Shown here: one piece after another, positions 24,021 through 35,027 of the stretch
How the letters are laid out: every line of letters begins with the position of its first letter
How positions within the stretch are numbered: position 1 is the stretch's first letter
Source of the DNA: Adineta vaga
Lineage: Eukaryota > Rotifera
Direction: 5' to 3'
Length of the DNA stretch: 64,000 nt
Assembly: GCA_021613535.1 (NCBI GenBank)
Contig: CP075492.1
Location: forward strand, 5,332,001 to 5,396,000
Made by a program: the position numbers and the translations under genes
Notes under the pieces: generated by a model
Databases searched by the model: none
Told to the model about the DNA's origin: nothing
What the model saw: only the letters and a program-made list of their open reading frames with translations

Positions 24021-25670
24021 TATTAGTTTATACCTATAGCATAATTTGAATTTTCATTATGTGGGACTCTAGACACTTTATAGTATATTAAGTAAGTTTA
24101 TATCGAATTTGATGACATTTCCTTTATCGCTGTATATAATTTCTCAAGTATTGAATCATGTATGGCTTGAAAAGTGCTTTCTGATGTAGATTTACTATTA
24201 TACGGCCTTAAATCATTGGTTTTAGTAGATTCTATACAAGCATTTTTCTGTCATCTCCCTCTGACAATTCTATTCCATTTCTGCGTCGCTTTATATTTTC
24301 TTTAAAGCAAATAAATTATACCATAAGCTACAGCATGAAAAGAACTACGATCTGCAAAGTAAAGCTTACTTTATTTGTGTACTTGCTAGTTTCAAACGAA
24401 AGTGAAATTGTGTGCGACCGACTTTCGACGCTGCATAAATCTCTTTTTTTTCTATGTCAACGACACATTCCTTTTTCATATTTCATCGCTTCGGCAATTA
24501 ATATGCATGTCAAAAAATATACATCAAAAGATGCAGCGCAAAAACCTCTATAATTTACATAGAACTAGTTGTTCAAGTAAGAGGAAAGGAATTGTTCATC
24601 CTTGTCAAAAATCATTTTCTCGCAATGTTACGCATTGGTGTCATGAAATTTTGCTGTTTTGAAAACTGAAAAGCACATAACTCAAATACATTTTACACTG
24701 TAATGGTATAGCTTTTCACACTGCGTATTCTCCGGTATTTCGTTTCTCTTCGGAAAAGCAGATCAAGTGATATAAAGAGGAAATAAGAAAAAAATACTTT
24801 CAGAGCGTCGAAAATTGATTGCACATAATTTTCTCTTTTCTAAAAGCAAAAATTGCACAAATAAAATAGGCTTTTCCTTGTAGATTGTAGTTCATTTTAT
24901 AATGTATGTTGTGGTATATTCTAGATGTTTCAAACAAAATACAAAGCGATGTAAAAGTGGAATAAAAAACACATTTTTTTGTACGAGAGAACGTATTTGA
25001 TTTGATATGTAATTGGCATCCCTAACTTACTAACAATTATCACTAGAATTTCTCGGTTTCTGGTTCAAGCTATTTTACTATAAAATATGTCAGTCCTCTC
25101 TGACGTAGCATCAGATGCCACTTAAGACTATAAGAAGCATTATAGTATCGAGTTTTATACTCTATTATTTCCAAATTTCTTTCTACTGCTCTTACTCAAA
25201 ATTACTTATATTTGAGCTTGTCCATCGTTAGGTGAACCAGCGTGGCCAAAGTTGAAGTTCAGATTTTTCAAATCTATTTGGAATCAGTTTGTAGAGTATG
25301 TTTCGCTGTATAAGAATATGCGTCTTGCTTTGTCATTCTTTCTATTTAACGAAAGAACAGACATGCCAAACATTAATTACGAATTAGCACTATTATTATT
25401 TGTCTTGATAGTGAATACACAAAGGTTTTCATTAAACGTTCTACAGTGCTTTATGAAATAGCTAGAGTAGCAAAAGAATCAGTAATAAATGAGCCTTGTC
25501 CTGGCGTATCTAATAAATTATTATTTTCTTCCTCAGTTGAAATAGTCATCCTGCAAAACTTGGCCAAAATAGCGATAAGTGCGTGACCATTTAGAGGTTT
25601 TCTACACTTTGTCTCATTAATATGTGAAAGTTTTTTAAAGAATATTATCTATTTTTAAGTCATTTTTGAT
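24021..25670. other. gene-free AT-rich stretch
   Basis: Short open frames (for example near 24335 and 25252) have no motif, no intron support and no codon-like bias. I see no transposon termini. Confidence 0.4.
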
Positions 25671-25675
25671 GGTCT

Positions 25676-25728
25676 GGGTGAGGGTGTGGGTGCTGCTAAG
25701 TAGTATTTTGACACCCACACTCTCAAAA
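25676..25728. repeat. telomere-like hairpin 1
   Basis: G-rich arm GGGTGAGGGTGTGGGTGC, a loop of about 20 bases, then C-rich arm GACACCCACACTCTC. The arms pair imperfectly and match TGTGGG-type telomere repeats. Confidence 0.7.
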
Positions 25729-26305
25729 GGTTCCCTCGTCAGACGTAGTGGTTTTGGTATAAATAAGAAATACTAGCGGAGATACTGGATTATGCTCGAA
25801 AATTTCTTATATTGCAGATAGAGTCATAAATCCTAACCGTACTAATATTTTTGCCGCTACCCGTTAAGTCAATAGTTCCACCATTCATACCAACGAAAAT
25901 ATCTTAGACTGAGGAAAAAATAGAAAAAACATGTGAATGGATTAAAGGTGTAGAACAAGAAAAGCTTCATTTTATACTTAATTTATGCTACCCCATCTCA
26001 ATCTGATCTTCCACGACGTCTGTATTCGTTCTAGTGAATAATTTCTCTCTATTCACGCCGATACTTTTACTCGGCAATCCTTCGATCATATAAAATCTGT
26101 TGTTAATCAAAGAAAACTTTAAATAGTGAATGTCAATGTGAGGTTGTTTTGAGGATGTGAATGTATGTGCTCGTTCATCATTATCCATGCCAATTTGATC
26201 ATACTCTCACTCACAACAAAAAATGCTCGACCGAATTCGATGGGCTGTGTAGCAATAGGTTGAAAACTGTTTCATTAGAATTCGACAGATCTCTACTTGA
26301 ATAGG

Positions 26306-26533
26306 TGTAACGAAATCAGTGAAAAGCGTCACATCCTTATACTAGTCCTTACTTTGCACTTTGCACTTTGTCCTTATTTTGTATTCTATCATTACAATCC
26401 TTTGTCCTTTTCTCTCTCAGCAGGGTATATAAGTGACTGTTTTGTGTGAGAGCTATGTGATATATGATATGAAGAGATAAAGAAAAGCGTATGTCCATCA
26501 ACACTGCAGCCTCTTCTATCAGAAATCGTCACA
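26306..26533 (+). mobile_element. solo LTR, copy A
   Basis: Begins TGTAACGAAATC and ends AATCGTCACA, the TG...CA form of an LTR. It contains a TATA box (GGGTATATAAGTGACTG, about 26423) and an AATAAA-like GAGATAAAG further on. Flanked by ATAGG (26301-26305) and GTAGG (26534-26538), a 5-bp target duplication with one mismatch. It matches the reverse complement of 38434-38652. No internal retrotransposon sequence is next to it. Confidence 0.7.
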
Positions 26534-26767
26534 GTAGGTGAATAACTTTAGAATATGGATTACAGTTTTACTCACCGTAGTCCTTAATTATAATTACGGT
26601 AATCTATTTAATCATATTTAGCGTTGTATTTTAACCGATCTTCGCAAGTATATACATTGCTACGCATCTTGATAGTAATTTGCATATGGGCACATTCACC
26701 TTTGTGTCCGCAACCACTTGCTTCCACTTTTGACAAACAACCGTCAAAGGACATGCATTTTCATATG

Positions 26768-27766
26768 TTATGGAATGGGTATTTGAGTTAGTATGTCGCT
26801 AGTATCTCGAAGTACTGTCAATTGTTGACAAGATTTTTTTATTTCCGCTTCAAACCGTTCTGCCACCACATATCTCATTCCGCTCTTGCGTGGCATCACA
26901 TGAAAATTATGACCATAAGAAATGTCAGTGATACGTTCTACTTTGACCTGATTATCAATTTTTAACATAGCTGCATGAGCACATCCATCGCCAATGTATT
27001 CACGAATCATTAAATCATCGCGAACTAACTCATTGACGAAAGTTTGAACTCGTTTTGATTCGTGATACCATTTTAATCGAACTATAAAGAAATTATTGTA
27101 AATGCAGCTAGAGACTTCGGATATATCGTAAAGAAAATGTTTCAGAACAGGCTTCATTGGTGTGATTGGTTCCCAGTATTCAGCACGATAAACATAATCT
27201 AGTTTTTGCTTGTCTGTATATATAAAAAGATCCTTTTTAGTCACATCGGAGAAATACGAATCAGCATCCATTCTCATAAGATAATCATATTGACCACCAG
27301 TGATCGATGGGTGATAAAAGATATCATGTGTCCAAAATCGACACATCAGACGATAGCTAATTGGTTTGTTGGATCGTGATCTATTATTGGGTTGTATTGA
27401 TGTTTGAAGATCGGCAAGAGCAAATGAAATCTTTATTTCTGTATTATTCCTAACTGTACATGATACTATGCGTTGGCGCATGGCAGATGTAAAGCTGTTA
27501 TCATGAAAAATAATGATTGGATAGAATGAGTTATTTTTAATTGAATGAAACCTCACTACAGAATGGATCATATTAATGGTTAAGAAAACAGATCGATCAT
27601 CGCTACGGATAAGTGTCGCGATGACACCTCGCGGTTGATAATAATTATTCTCGGAAATGAAATCATAATCGTTTCTAAAAATACCGAAATATATAGTAGT
27701 AACAATAGTAGTAACTAAGCAGATCAGCATTTTCGGCGTAGAAACGGTTACATTATAACATTTCAT
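26768..27766 (-). CDS. GT15 (Kre2/Mnt1-type) alpha-1,2-mannosyltransferase-like
   Basis: Predicted to add mannose from GDP-mannose in the Golgi. A single exon of 332 residues with a signal anchor at about 12-29 and little stem. Motifs in order: RGVIATLIRSDD (46-57), NSFYPIIIFHDN (79-90), YRLMCRFW (138-145), YDYLMRMDADSYF with the DxD metal/nucleotide site (160-172), YNNFFIVRL, and GDGCAHAAML near 265-275, followed by SYGHNFHVMP. This order is that of fungal GT15 enzymes; ordinary animals lack the family, so transfer from a fungus is likely. Intronless, which fits. ATG at 27766 is preceded within 10 bases by TTACAG, an acceptor-like site. Confidence 0.88.
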   Translation of the reverse strand: MKCYNVTVSTPKMLICLVTTIVTTIYFGIFRNDYDFISENNYYQPRGVIATLIRSDDRSVFLTINMIHSVVRFHSIKNNSFYPIIIFHDNSFTSAMRQRIVSCTVRNNTEIKISFALADLQTSIQPNNRSRSNKPISYRLMCRFWTHDIFYHPSITGGQYDYLMRMDADSYFSDVTKKDLFIYTDKQKLDYVYRAEYWEPITPMKPVLKHFLYDISEVSSCIYNNFFIVRLKWYHESKRVQTFVNELVRDDLMIREYIGDGCAHAAMLKIDNQVKVERITDISYGHNFHVMPRKSGMRYVVAERFEAEIKKSCQQLTVLRDTSDILTQIPIP

Positions 27767-27987
27767 TATTGCTGTAACATGTTAATAGGAGAGCTATAAA
27801 GAGTTTGTTTATGCATTGTATTTAAAGTAATCAAATATATCGCGCACAATTCTTTTGAACTATAATTATGAAAAGTAAACAATATACATGTTTGACAAGT
27901 CCATTATCATCACAAAATAATTAAAATACGATACAGTTCTATAATGTGTCAATGTCAAACTATATCAGTGTCATAAAATGTACATTG

Positions 27988-28052
27988 AGGGCGTGGGTAT
28001 GGATAATAGTAGGTTTTGACTGGCTCAGTATGCACATCCTCAAGATACACAC
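27988..28052. repeat. weak telomere-like hairpin
   Basis: GAGGGCGTGGGTATGG is followed about 35 bases later by GCACATCCTCAAGATAC. The last part matches the edge (CCTCAAGAT) of stronger copies. A degenerate member of the hairpin family. Confidence 0.4.
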
Positions 28053-28607
28053 ATTACTAAAAGCGTCTTTTAAACTATTTACAGGGAACTCAATGTCCCC
28101 GAAAATTCTTGTTGTAACAACAAATTGCTTGAGTAGCTCACCGCTTCTCACGGTGTAGATGTCTACTAAGCTATCTCACATAGCCACAATGTCATCACTT
28201 AGTAATACAATCCACGCGTATCCAGGTCAGTCGTTCCGGCCTCCAGTATCAATAGAAAAAACCCGTAAAAGCTAGACTGTCCCAGAGGTTCCCAACCGTT
28301 TCCGTCCGGAAGGGCACACAGAAATCGAAATAGTATTCAGACCGTATTACGCCGTACCCGGATTCATTACCATTCCGCATAGATCCCGTACTTTGCAAAC
28401 GATCATATCTCTTCACCATGTCGAAAATAGGTTCAGATTTCGACAACAGAATTCTCAGGAAAACCACGTTCCCTGGTGAACGAAACTGTCGCTTTGAGAA
28501 CAACTCATTTAAGAAATTATAATAAAGAAATTTTTCATTGCTGAAAAATCTTGTTTTGAAAATTTTTTGGATCAGCACGTCTCCATCCTTTTCCGAGTGC
28601 CCGTATC

Positions 28608-29048
28608 TGTTGCGAAAATGAACAGATTTTTCCGAAAAAAGCTCCTAGTTTCCGGTAGGATACAATTGGAAGGACGCGGGGGAAATCCACCAACATTCAG
28701 CCGTTTCAGGGCCGAGATGGGTGTGCTGATAAGATGAATAGCCCGCTCGGTGATTCTCTATCGGTCAAGAATATGTGTCTGATGACCGTTCAACATTCAG
28801 GTCATGACCGATTGACCGATAGTAACTGCTCAGACATTGCATCTCTCATTCTTTCTAATCTATGCGTCTTCTCTAGTATATAAGCGCATGTTGTTTGTAA
28901 CTTGAGCAGAACTGGAGCAATGATGTAGTAAGAGGAACATCATACATCGAGGATAGCGGTAACGCTTCTCATCCAGCTTTTCATTGTTGATCAACAATAA
29001 AGATATACTGCAGTGGTAACGAAAGGTCTCTATCTAAATTTCGTTACA
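28608..29048 (+). mobile_element. candidate second-family solo LTR
   Basis: Starts TGTTGCGAAAAT and ends AATTTCGTTACA, inverted ends of LTR type. It contains AGTATATAAGCGCATG (TATA-like, about 28875) and AATAAAG near 29000. There is only one copy in the window and no clear target duplication, so the borders are a guess. Confidence 0.4.
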
Positions 29049-29151
29049 ATGGGTATATAGAGAGAGAGAAAGTAGCGCGGGAGACGACAATAGCGGGAGG
29101 GTACGCATAAGTGATTAGGAGAGATGATCATATATTGATATCACCACACAC

Positions 29152-29562
29152 TCTAAATAAAAAAGGTGTATTCCCAAACCCATCGAAAAGATTCTGTATA
29201 TTTCAAAAGCTTCAGAATACGTTGACAAATCGCAAGAAATGGTTTTCAAAATCTACGAAACCTTTTTAAGTTCCGTACAGCGAAAAAACGTTTCGTATTT
29301 GCTCACGAAACCTTAATGCTTTCGTATAAAACTACAGTGCTGAACCCCGAGGTTTCGTACTTTCTGACGGAACCTTTTTTTCGCTGCACAAAACTTAAAA
29401 AGGTTTCGTAGAAGATGGTTCGGAGCGTGTATCCACGGTCTGATCCTTTTAGGTTTCGTAAATTTTGAAAACCATCTTTTTCGATTTGTCAACGCATTCT
29501 GAAGCTTTTGAAATCTATGAAATCCTTTGATGGGTTCGGTCACGTTACCTTTTTTATTTAGG
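29152..29562. mobile_element. foldback MITE (AAACC/GGTTTCG family)
   Basis: A 411-bp imperfect palindrome. The left arm CTAAATAAAAAAGGT...TTTCAAAAGCTTCAGAA...GACAAATCG...GGTTTTCAAAATCTACGAAACC is mirrored by the right arm, which ends ACCTTTTTTATTTAG. Arms are about 150 bp. There are no coding frames of note. Related inverted elements lie at 30044-30203 and 55825-56015. Confidence 0.75.
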
Positions 29563-29605
29563 ATGCAGAGCGTTATATCTATAGCATTACAATCTTGAAA
29601 GTATG

Positions 29606-29658
29606 TGAGGGTGTGGGTGCGAGTATTTATTGTTTACCGCCAGCCATACCCATACCCG
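29606..29658. repeat. telomere-like hairpin 2
   Basis: GTGAGGGTGTGGGTGCGAG, about 17 bases of loop, then CCATACCCATACCC. It is preceded by AATCTTGA, the reverse complement of the flank seen at 30015. Confidence 0.65.
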
Positions 29659-29956
29659 GATGCTTATCCTTATATTCACATACTGAAATATACACATTTA
29701 AATATGTGTCGCGAACGAAATCGAAATTTAGTTAAAACTAAAATTTCAGTTGTGACTGTACCAGGACTGTACAGAACTAAAACTGTCTTCCTATAATAAA
29801 AAGCAAGACCAAGAAAAAATAAATAAAAATATAACAAGCGTTCTACATCGGCATGAAAGGAATTTCCGAGATTTTAGAAAAGTCAAGTGATAAAGGATGT
29901 GATTGTTTTGGAGCTAGTATGAGAAAACAAACACAAAGAACACTGGTACTCACACT

Positions 29957-30020
29957 CATGGGTGGGTGTGGGTGTGGGTATGAAAGAAGAAGAGATAACC
30001 ACACCCACACCCACACCCTC
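29957..30020. repeat. telomere-like hairpin 3 (strongest)
   Basis: GGGTGGGTGTGGGTGTGGGT, a purine-rich 18-base loop (GAAAGAAGAAGAGATAA), then CCACACCCACACCCACACCC followed by TCAAGATTT. The two arms are near-perfect complements built of GTGTGG units. Confidence 0.85.
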
Positions 30021-30043
30021 AAGATTTGAATACTATAGTGAAA

Positions 30044-30203
30044 ACCAAAAAGGTGTTATTCGAAACCTAAAAAGGATTTTGTTGTTAATACAAAGCCTAA
30101 AAGAGATTTCGAGGTTTGCATCGAGTTTGAAACTCTTTATTAACTTTTTATATTAGCTGTGAAACCATTTTAGATTTCGAAGAACGCCTTTTTCGTTTTC
30201 AGT
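30044..30203. mobile_element. short foldback of the GGTTTCG family
   Basis: AACCAAAAAGGTGTTATTCG in the left arm is mirrored by CGAAGAACGCCTTTTTCG on the right. It is the same family as 29152-29562 and lies right beside hairpin 3. Confidence 0.55.
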
Positions 30204-30453
30204 GCATCGACTGGTTTATGAACAAAGGAAAATATGAGAAAACATCTCAGAGTCATTTCTCGTTACATAAAACGGAAATATTTCATTCAGCCTAATTATC
30301 GTGCTTCTTCAGAGTTTGAATTGATTGAAAGAGACGCGATTACTTATGATTATTACAGGTCAATTTCAATCCTGTTGACATACATGTTACACTAAAAAAA
30401 TTCACAGTTTTCACGTTTGAATCGAAACATTCCAGAGGATTATTTATTTAGTG

Positions 30454-30570
30454 TGGATGTTGATGTGGGTGGGTGGGTAAGCGTGAGCGTAGCATTATTA
30501 TACATCAATCCTATTCATACCCACACGTTCGTCCACATCTCCGCGCACACTCACACTCACACCCTTAGTA
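30454..30570. repeat. telomere-like hairpin 4
   Basis: GTGTGGATGTTGATGTGGGT and GGGTGGGTAAGCGTG, then after a loop CATACCCACACG and CACACTCACACTCACACCC. The arms are longer and more diverged than in hairpin 3. It sits about 130 bp upstream of the fusion gene. Confidence 0.65.
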
Positions 30571-30702
30571 AGTAATTTCGATCAGTTTTTGTAGAAAGTT
30601 GACTTAGCGACGATAGAAGCATCCATATTAACGCATGTACGAATTTAAATATCCTTCGACAGTTTTCTTATTTTATTGAGGATTGCTTTGTGGAATTTCA
30701 AC

Positions 30703-33700
30703 ATGAACAAAAAACACTTTGTTCTTATAATGACTGTTATAAGTTTATTAAGTATACTGGTTAATAATACGATTCGTAATTTTGTAATCGAAAGTCAACT
30801 GAACCCTAAAACCATTATTAGTATTTTATCTGGATCTAGTGTATCTAATAAACGTGCATTGCTAAAAATTGCGATTATTGGTTCATCTGGTTACATCGGT
30901 TCACGTTTATTACGCCACTTACAAAGTATAGAAGAATGGAGTGTCGTCGGTTACGATCGAATATTTCCAGGAGAAGCTAGTCATGAGATACCATATAGTG
31001 ATTTGCAAAGCTTTCATGTGGTCATCTACTTAGGAGGCTTAACAGGTCGTGCGGCCTGCCGTGATCGTCCGAAGGATGTCGAACAAGAAAATATCGGAGA
31101 TATATACGCTCTTGCAAAGCGTATGACATCGTTTCAACTTTTAATATTTGCTTCAACATCTGCCATTGCGGAAGGCTCTGGCTCGACTCCTTTTAGCGAA
31201 GACTCTCCTGTGCAGTCACAGTTATTTGACTCTTATACGGCATCGTTAAAGCGCCGTGAAGAAGTTTTACAAAGTTTCAGTTTGAAACGCAAGACTGCTC
31301 CACGAATGATAGGTTTACGATTCGGTACAGTAGTTGGTTTATCATCCAGCCAACGTACTGATTTAGCATATATGGCACTGATTTGTCAAGCATTTCTTGG
31401 CGGAAGGCTGTACGTTACTCATCCTGAGTCAAATCGTGCTTGGTTGTGCATGGAAGACCTTATGGAAGCATTTACCGTATTAATTAAGGGTTCTCAAAGA
31501 GCGAAATGGTTCGATATATTTCATCTTCAATCATTTTCGTGCAGTATATCCAACGTCGTCAATTCGATCGCACGTCTTTCAGGAGCGCACGTCGATATAA
31601 AAAGTCATTCCATTAATGATGATAATGTGGGATTTTCGCTCAATACAACAAAATTCGAGACTACATTTAATTTTACCTTCTCGGGAAACCAAGATCAAAT
31701 CATCACCAGAATGATGGATGATGTACCACGAATGTGCCTCGGTCGAGAGTCACGGAAGGACAACAATTCGGTTCCATGTGTCGTCTGTGGCTCACATGAA
31801 ATGCATACAGTACTAGATTTACATACACAACCTCTCGCTAATGATTTTAAAACACAACCAAACGCATCAATTGCATGTGATCGATTTCCACTTCGTCTAG
31901 TACGCTGTACAAAATGTCATCATACGCAACTATCATATATTGTGGATAGATCCTATTTATTCAGTCATTATCTGTACCAAAGCGGTACTAGTGATAGTTT
32001 GAAAAACTATTTTGAATGGTTAGCTAGAAAAGTTATAGATGAAAGTGATACCAGGAATGGAACTGTAGTTGAGATTGCCTGCAACGACGGCAGTCAATTG
32101 AATCAATTCTTGAAGTACGGTTGGCAAACCATCGGAATCGATCCAGCTAAGAATCTAGTTAAGCTTGCAAAAGCACAGGGTCATACAGTTTATAGTGGCT
32201 TTTGGGGTACTGATAAGTTTTCTCAATTACCTCCACCCGATACCCTGAATGCTATCATTGCGCAGAATGTACTAGCTCATGTTGACACACCTGTAAAATT
32301 TCTACGTGCGTGTGCTGCAGTAATGGGTCTCAAAACAAAACTATACATTCAAACTTCTCAATGTGAAATGTACGAGACAGGACAGTTTGATACGATATAT
32401 CATGAGCATGTATCTTTCTTCACAGCGCATTCATTTAAAAAAATTGCAAACCTTGCTGGCTTAAATATTATCAACTTCGAGATTACACCTATACATGGAC
32501 GTTCATGTTTGGTAACTTTCCAGCGGATGAAATCATCTAATAAATCTTTTCTCACTGCTGCTCAACTGCAATTAGCGCCATCGTTTTCTTCTGCACTGGG
32601 AAAAGAATACAATCTTGGCATGACAGAACATTGGTTTTATCTGAAGTACCAAGCTCAAGCACAATCGATGCGGCAATGGATCATACGTCAGTTAGAAAAC
32701 TTGAACAGTCAAGGACATACCATCGTTGCATATGGTGCTGCAGCCAAGGGCATGGTTCTTTTACATTACTTGTTAGAAATGCCCAATCGATTATGGAATA
32801 TATCTTATATATGCGATGATGCGCCATTGAAACAAAATACATACTGTCCTGGTACACTCATACCGGTGCGTCCCACAACTGAATTGAGTAGATCGGATCC
32901 AACTAAGCCTCTAACAATTATTGTGTTTGCATGGAATTTTTGGAATGAAATAGCCACAAAAATTCGCAAACAGACGATCAAGGAAGGAATTAATAACGTT
33001 TTTGTAATACTTCCGTTTCCTCAACAGCAACTCATTAGATTAAGCTCAGCTACAACTCTAACACTAACAGAAAATCCATATCGATTATTACCTTGGCCAA
33101 ACATACTACCGAGAACGCGTTTGCCTGTGATTTTACTCTCTCATTTCTTCAATGAAGAAATCTTATTACCATATTGGATACGCCATCATGTCTCTATGTT
33201 TGACATGGCGATTTTGATTAACTACAACAGTACTGATCGATCGGTGGAAATTATTCGCCAAGAAGCTCCAAAAACTTGGAAAATTGTAGATTCACGGAAT
33301 GAAGGATTCGAAGCTCAAAAGGTTGACGAGGAAGTAATGAATTATGAACAGATGTATCCGAAAGCATGGAAAATTGTGCTAAATACACCCGAATTTTTGG
33401 TGCATTCAAATCTTCGTCAGATGCTTGCAGAAACAGAGCGCAATACCGATATCAAGGCACTACGTTTTCGTGCTATAGCCATGTCGGGTGATGATTCCAA
33501 ACCATTACAACGATTTGTATCACTATTAAAACAACGTTCTCAATATACTCTGAACACCTCTTCTACAAGCGAAATGCACGGTGAAACATATTATTCACGT
33601 TATTTACATCGTTTTCCGACAGTGCAGTATGGAATTGGTCGTCATAGCATTGCCGATGCCATATGGCAATGGACTGACACTGGGTTCATAGCTAAGTATC

Positions 33701-33933
33701 AATATACACCATGGCCAGAAATAATTAATCGTAAACTTCAGATTCGTCATCGGATTCCATCTAGTGATTTGGCTCAACTACGTGGTTTCCAGCATGATAT
33801 TAACTTCGAGCAACTTCAAATGACAAAAAATCTTGCTCAACGTATGTGTCAGAACGACCTTAAAAACTTAAGTGCAATAACCGGTGAATTAGTGGCTATG
33901 CATCGTTTATGGCGAGAAGTCACCAACTACTGA
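30703..33933 (+). CDS. membrane-anchored epimerase/C-methyltransferase/glycosyltransferase fusion
   Basis: One 1076-residue exon carrying three enzyme parts. Residues 5-25: signal anchor. Residues 54-340: extended SDR (NAD-sugar epimerase/dehydratase) with GSSGYIGSRL (60-69); the active-site region reads Y178-TASLK, so the Y-x3-K spacing is altered. Residues 355-800: sugar C-methyltransferase of the NovU/TylC3 type, with zinc-type C359-x2-C362 and C402-x2-C405, SAM motif VVEIACNDGSQL (about 455), NVLAHV and the C-terminal VAYGAAAKGM domain. Residues 810-1070: glycosyltransferase-like part with LLSHFFNEEILLPYWIRHH and INYNSTDRSVEII. I infer that it makes and transfers a branched deoxysugar. 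Bacterial-type domains and no intron argue for transfer. ATG at 30703 was chosen over the upstream TTG. Confidence 0.85.
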   Translation: MNKKHFVLIMTVISLLSILVNNTIRNFVIESQLNPKTIISILSGSSVSNKRALLKIAIIGSSGYIGSRLLRHLQSIEEWSVVGYDRIFPGEASHEIPYSDLQSFHVVIYLGGLTGRAACRDRPKDVEQENIGDIYALAKRMTSFQLLIFASTSAIAEGSGSTPFSEDSPVQSQLFDSYTASLKRREEVLQSFSLKRKTAPRMIGLRFGTVVGLSSSQRTDLAYMALICQAFLGGRLYVTHPESNRAWLCMEDLMEAFTVLIKGSQRAKWFDIFHLQSFSCSISNVVNSIARLSGAHVDIKSHSINDDNVGFSLNTTKFETTFNFTFSGNQDQIITRMMDDVPRMCLGRESRKDNNSVPCVVCGSHEMHTVLDLHTQPLANDFKTQPNASIACDRFPLRLVRCTKCHHTQLSYIVDRSYLFSHYLYQSGTSDSLKNYFEWLARKVIDESDTRNGTVVEIACNDGSQLNQFLKYGWQTIGIDPAKNLVKLAKAQGHTVYSGFWGTDKFSQLPPPDTLNAIIAQNVLAHVDTPVKFLRACAAVMGLKTKLYIQTSQCEMYETGQFDTIYHEHVSFFTAHSFKKIANLAGLNIINFEITPIHGRSCLVTFQRMKSSNKSFLTAAQLQLAPSFSSALGKEYNLGMTEHWFYLKYQAQAQSMRQWIIRQLENLNSQGHTIVAYGAAAKGMVLLHYLLEMPNRLWNISYICDDAPLKQNTYCPGTLIPVRPTTELSRSDPTKPLTIIVFAWNFWNEIATKIRKQTIKEGINNVFVILPFPQQQLIRLSSATTLTLTENPYRLLPWPNILPRTRLPVILLSHFFNEEILLPYWIRHHVSMFDMAILINYNSTDRSVEIIRQEAPKTWKIVDSRNEGFEAQKVDEEVMNYEQMYPKAWKIVLNTPEFLVHSNLRQMLAETERNTDIKALRFRAIAMSGDDSKPLQRFVSLLKQRSQYTLNTSSTSEMHGETYYSRYLHRFPTVQYGIGRHSIADAIWQWTDTGFIAKYQYTPWPEIINRKLQIRHRIPSSDLAQLRGFQHDINFEQLQMTKNLAQRMCQNDLKNLSAITGELVAMHRLWREVTNY

Positions 33934-34040
33934 GACGTTTCGTTTTATTTAGTAGTCAACTCTGTAAAAAAGGTGGTGCCATAGGAAACTATAAAATGTT
34001 TTAGTGAGGATTCAGAACCTCTCAAGGTTTCATTCGTTTA
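33934..34040. other. 3' flank of the fusion gene
   Basis: AT-rich sequence containing pieces of the AAAAAAGGTG/AACCTCTCAAGGTTTC repeat type. No gene. Confidence 0.35.
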
Positions 34041-34062
34041 TTAACCCCTTGAATGTTATCGA
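34041..34062. mobile_element. possible piggyBac terminus (TTAA + CCCC)
   Basis: TTAACCCCTTGAATGTTATC has the TTAA target and CCC start of piggyBac ends. A piggyBac transposase remnant in the matching orientation lies at 40460-40910, so this could be its 3' end, pushed away by later insertions. Only one end is seen. Confidence 0.3.
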
Positions 34063-35027
34063 TGCCTATAGGCGTCAGAGAAATTTTTGTGAGAGAAATG
34101 AAAAAAAAATTCTATGTTGTTTGTTCCATAAATAATAAATTATTTCGAAGATCTCATTTCATTTCAAGAATTTTTATGTTCTTAGCAGTGCCTCTGAATT
34201 TATACTTGCCTGGCAGACAGAAAGTGTACCAGGTTCATGACATATATAAAGCGGGAATCAAAAGTTTAAGGCGCTTTTGTTTAGTCCATTTTCTACATCA
34301 AAAGTCTTTTCTTAGCGACATCTATATAACTATTTCGATAGCTTTCACAATGGGACATAAGATTAATATGCTGAGATCTTGGAAGGAATTATTTTTATTT
34401 ATTCAGAAAATTTTTTTTCATGTGATCAAAAGTTTAAGGCTTTTTTAAATGACCCCTTTGTCCTCTGAGGAACAAAAGCTACAGTATGTTTTTGACTATT
34501 ATCCCAGGTCGATGATTTCGAGGGCCGTTTCCGACGCCGTTTAAGGCTTGAAACGGCTAGAAAACGACTAAATTCGTGCCGGAAACGGGCACGAACGGCT
34601 GCCGTTTTTTGCCGTTTTATATAGTAATCCGTTCACCCAGATTTTTATATGTAGTTTCACCGGAACGGAAACGGCGCCGTTTCAGTTCGTTTCCGGTGAT
34701 ATACGATAGACCGTATCGATGCGTTTTTATGCCTGAAACGTGGCGTTTTCTCAACGTTTTACGCCGGAATTAGTAGTCTTTATTTATCTATTCTAACATA
34801 ATTACACACTGTTTCACTTCTACATATAATCTTTTATTGAAATACAGTGTTCGAACATATAAGCAAAAAGATATGTTTTTCACTTACCAGTTTCACAATG
34901 ACAAGAATACAATAAAAAGACCCGCACTTTAAAACAAACTATTTTCAAAATAATCACACAACACGAGAAAAATGTATATGGTTCAAACAAAACTGATATC
35001 TGAGAAATTAATAAAACGTACCATTTT

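Noticed and set aside
20059-25461. Several plus-strand frames of 60-90 codons
   Set aside because: No motifs, splice support or codon-like pattern; some fall within the duplicated non-coding repeat or antisense to the mariner remnant.
25988-26188. Minus-strand 66-codon frame with MDNDERAH
   Set aside because: Slightly protein-like but no family, intron or neighbour supports it.
29313-29543. 76-codon minus-strand frame
   Set aside because: It covers the arm and centre of a foldback MITE.
29957-30570. CRISPR-like or simple microsatellite reading of the GT/CA repeats
   Set aside because: No regular repeat-spacer pattern, and arms are inverted with unique loops; eukaryotic context.
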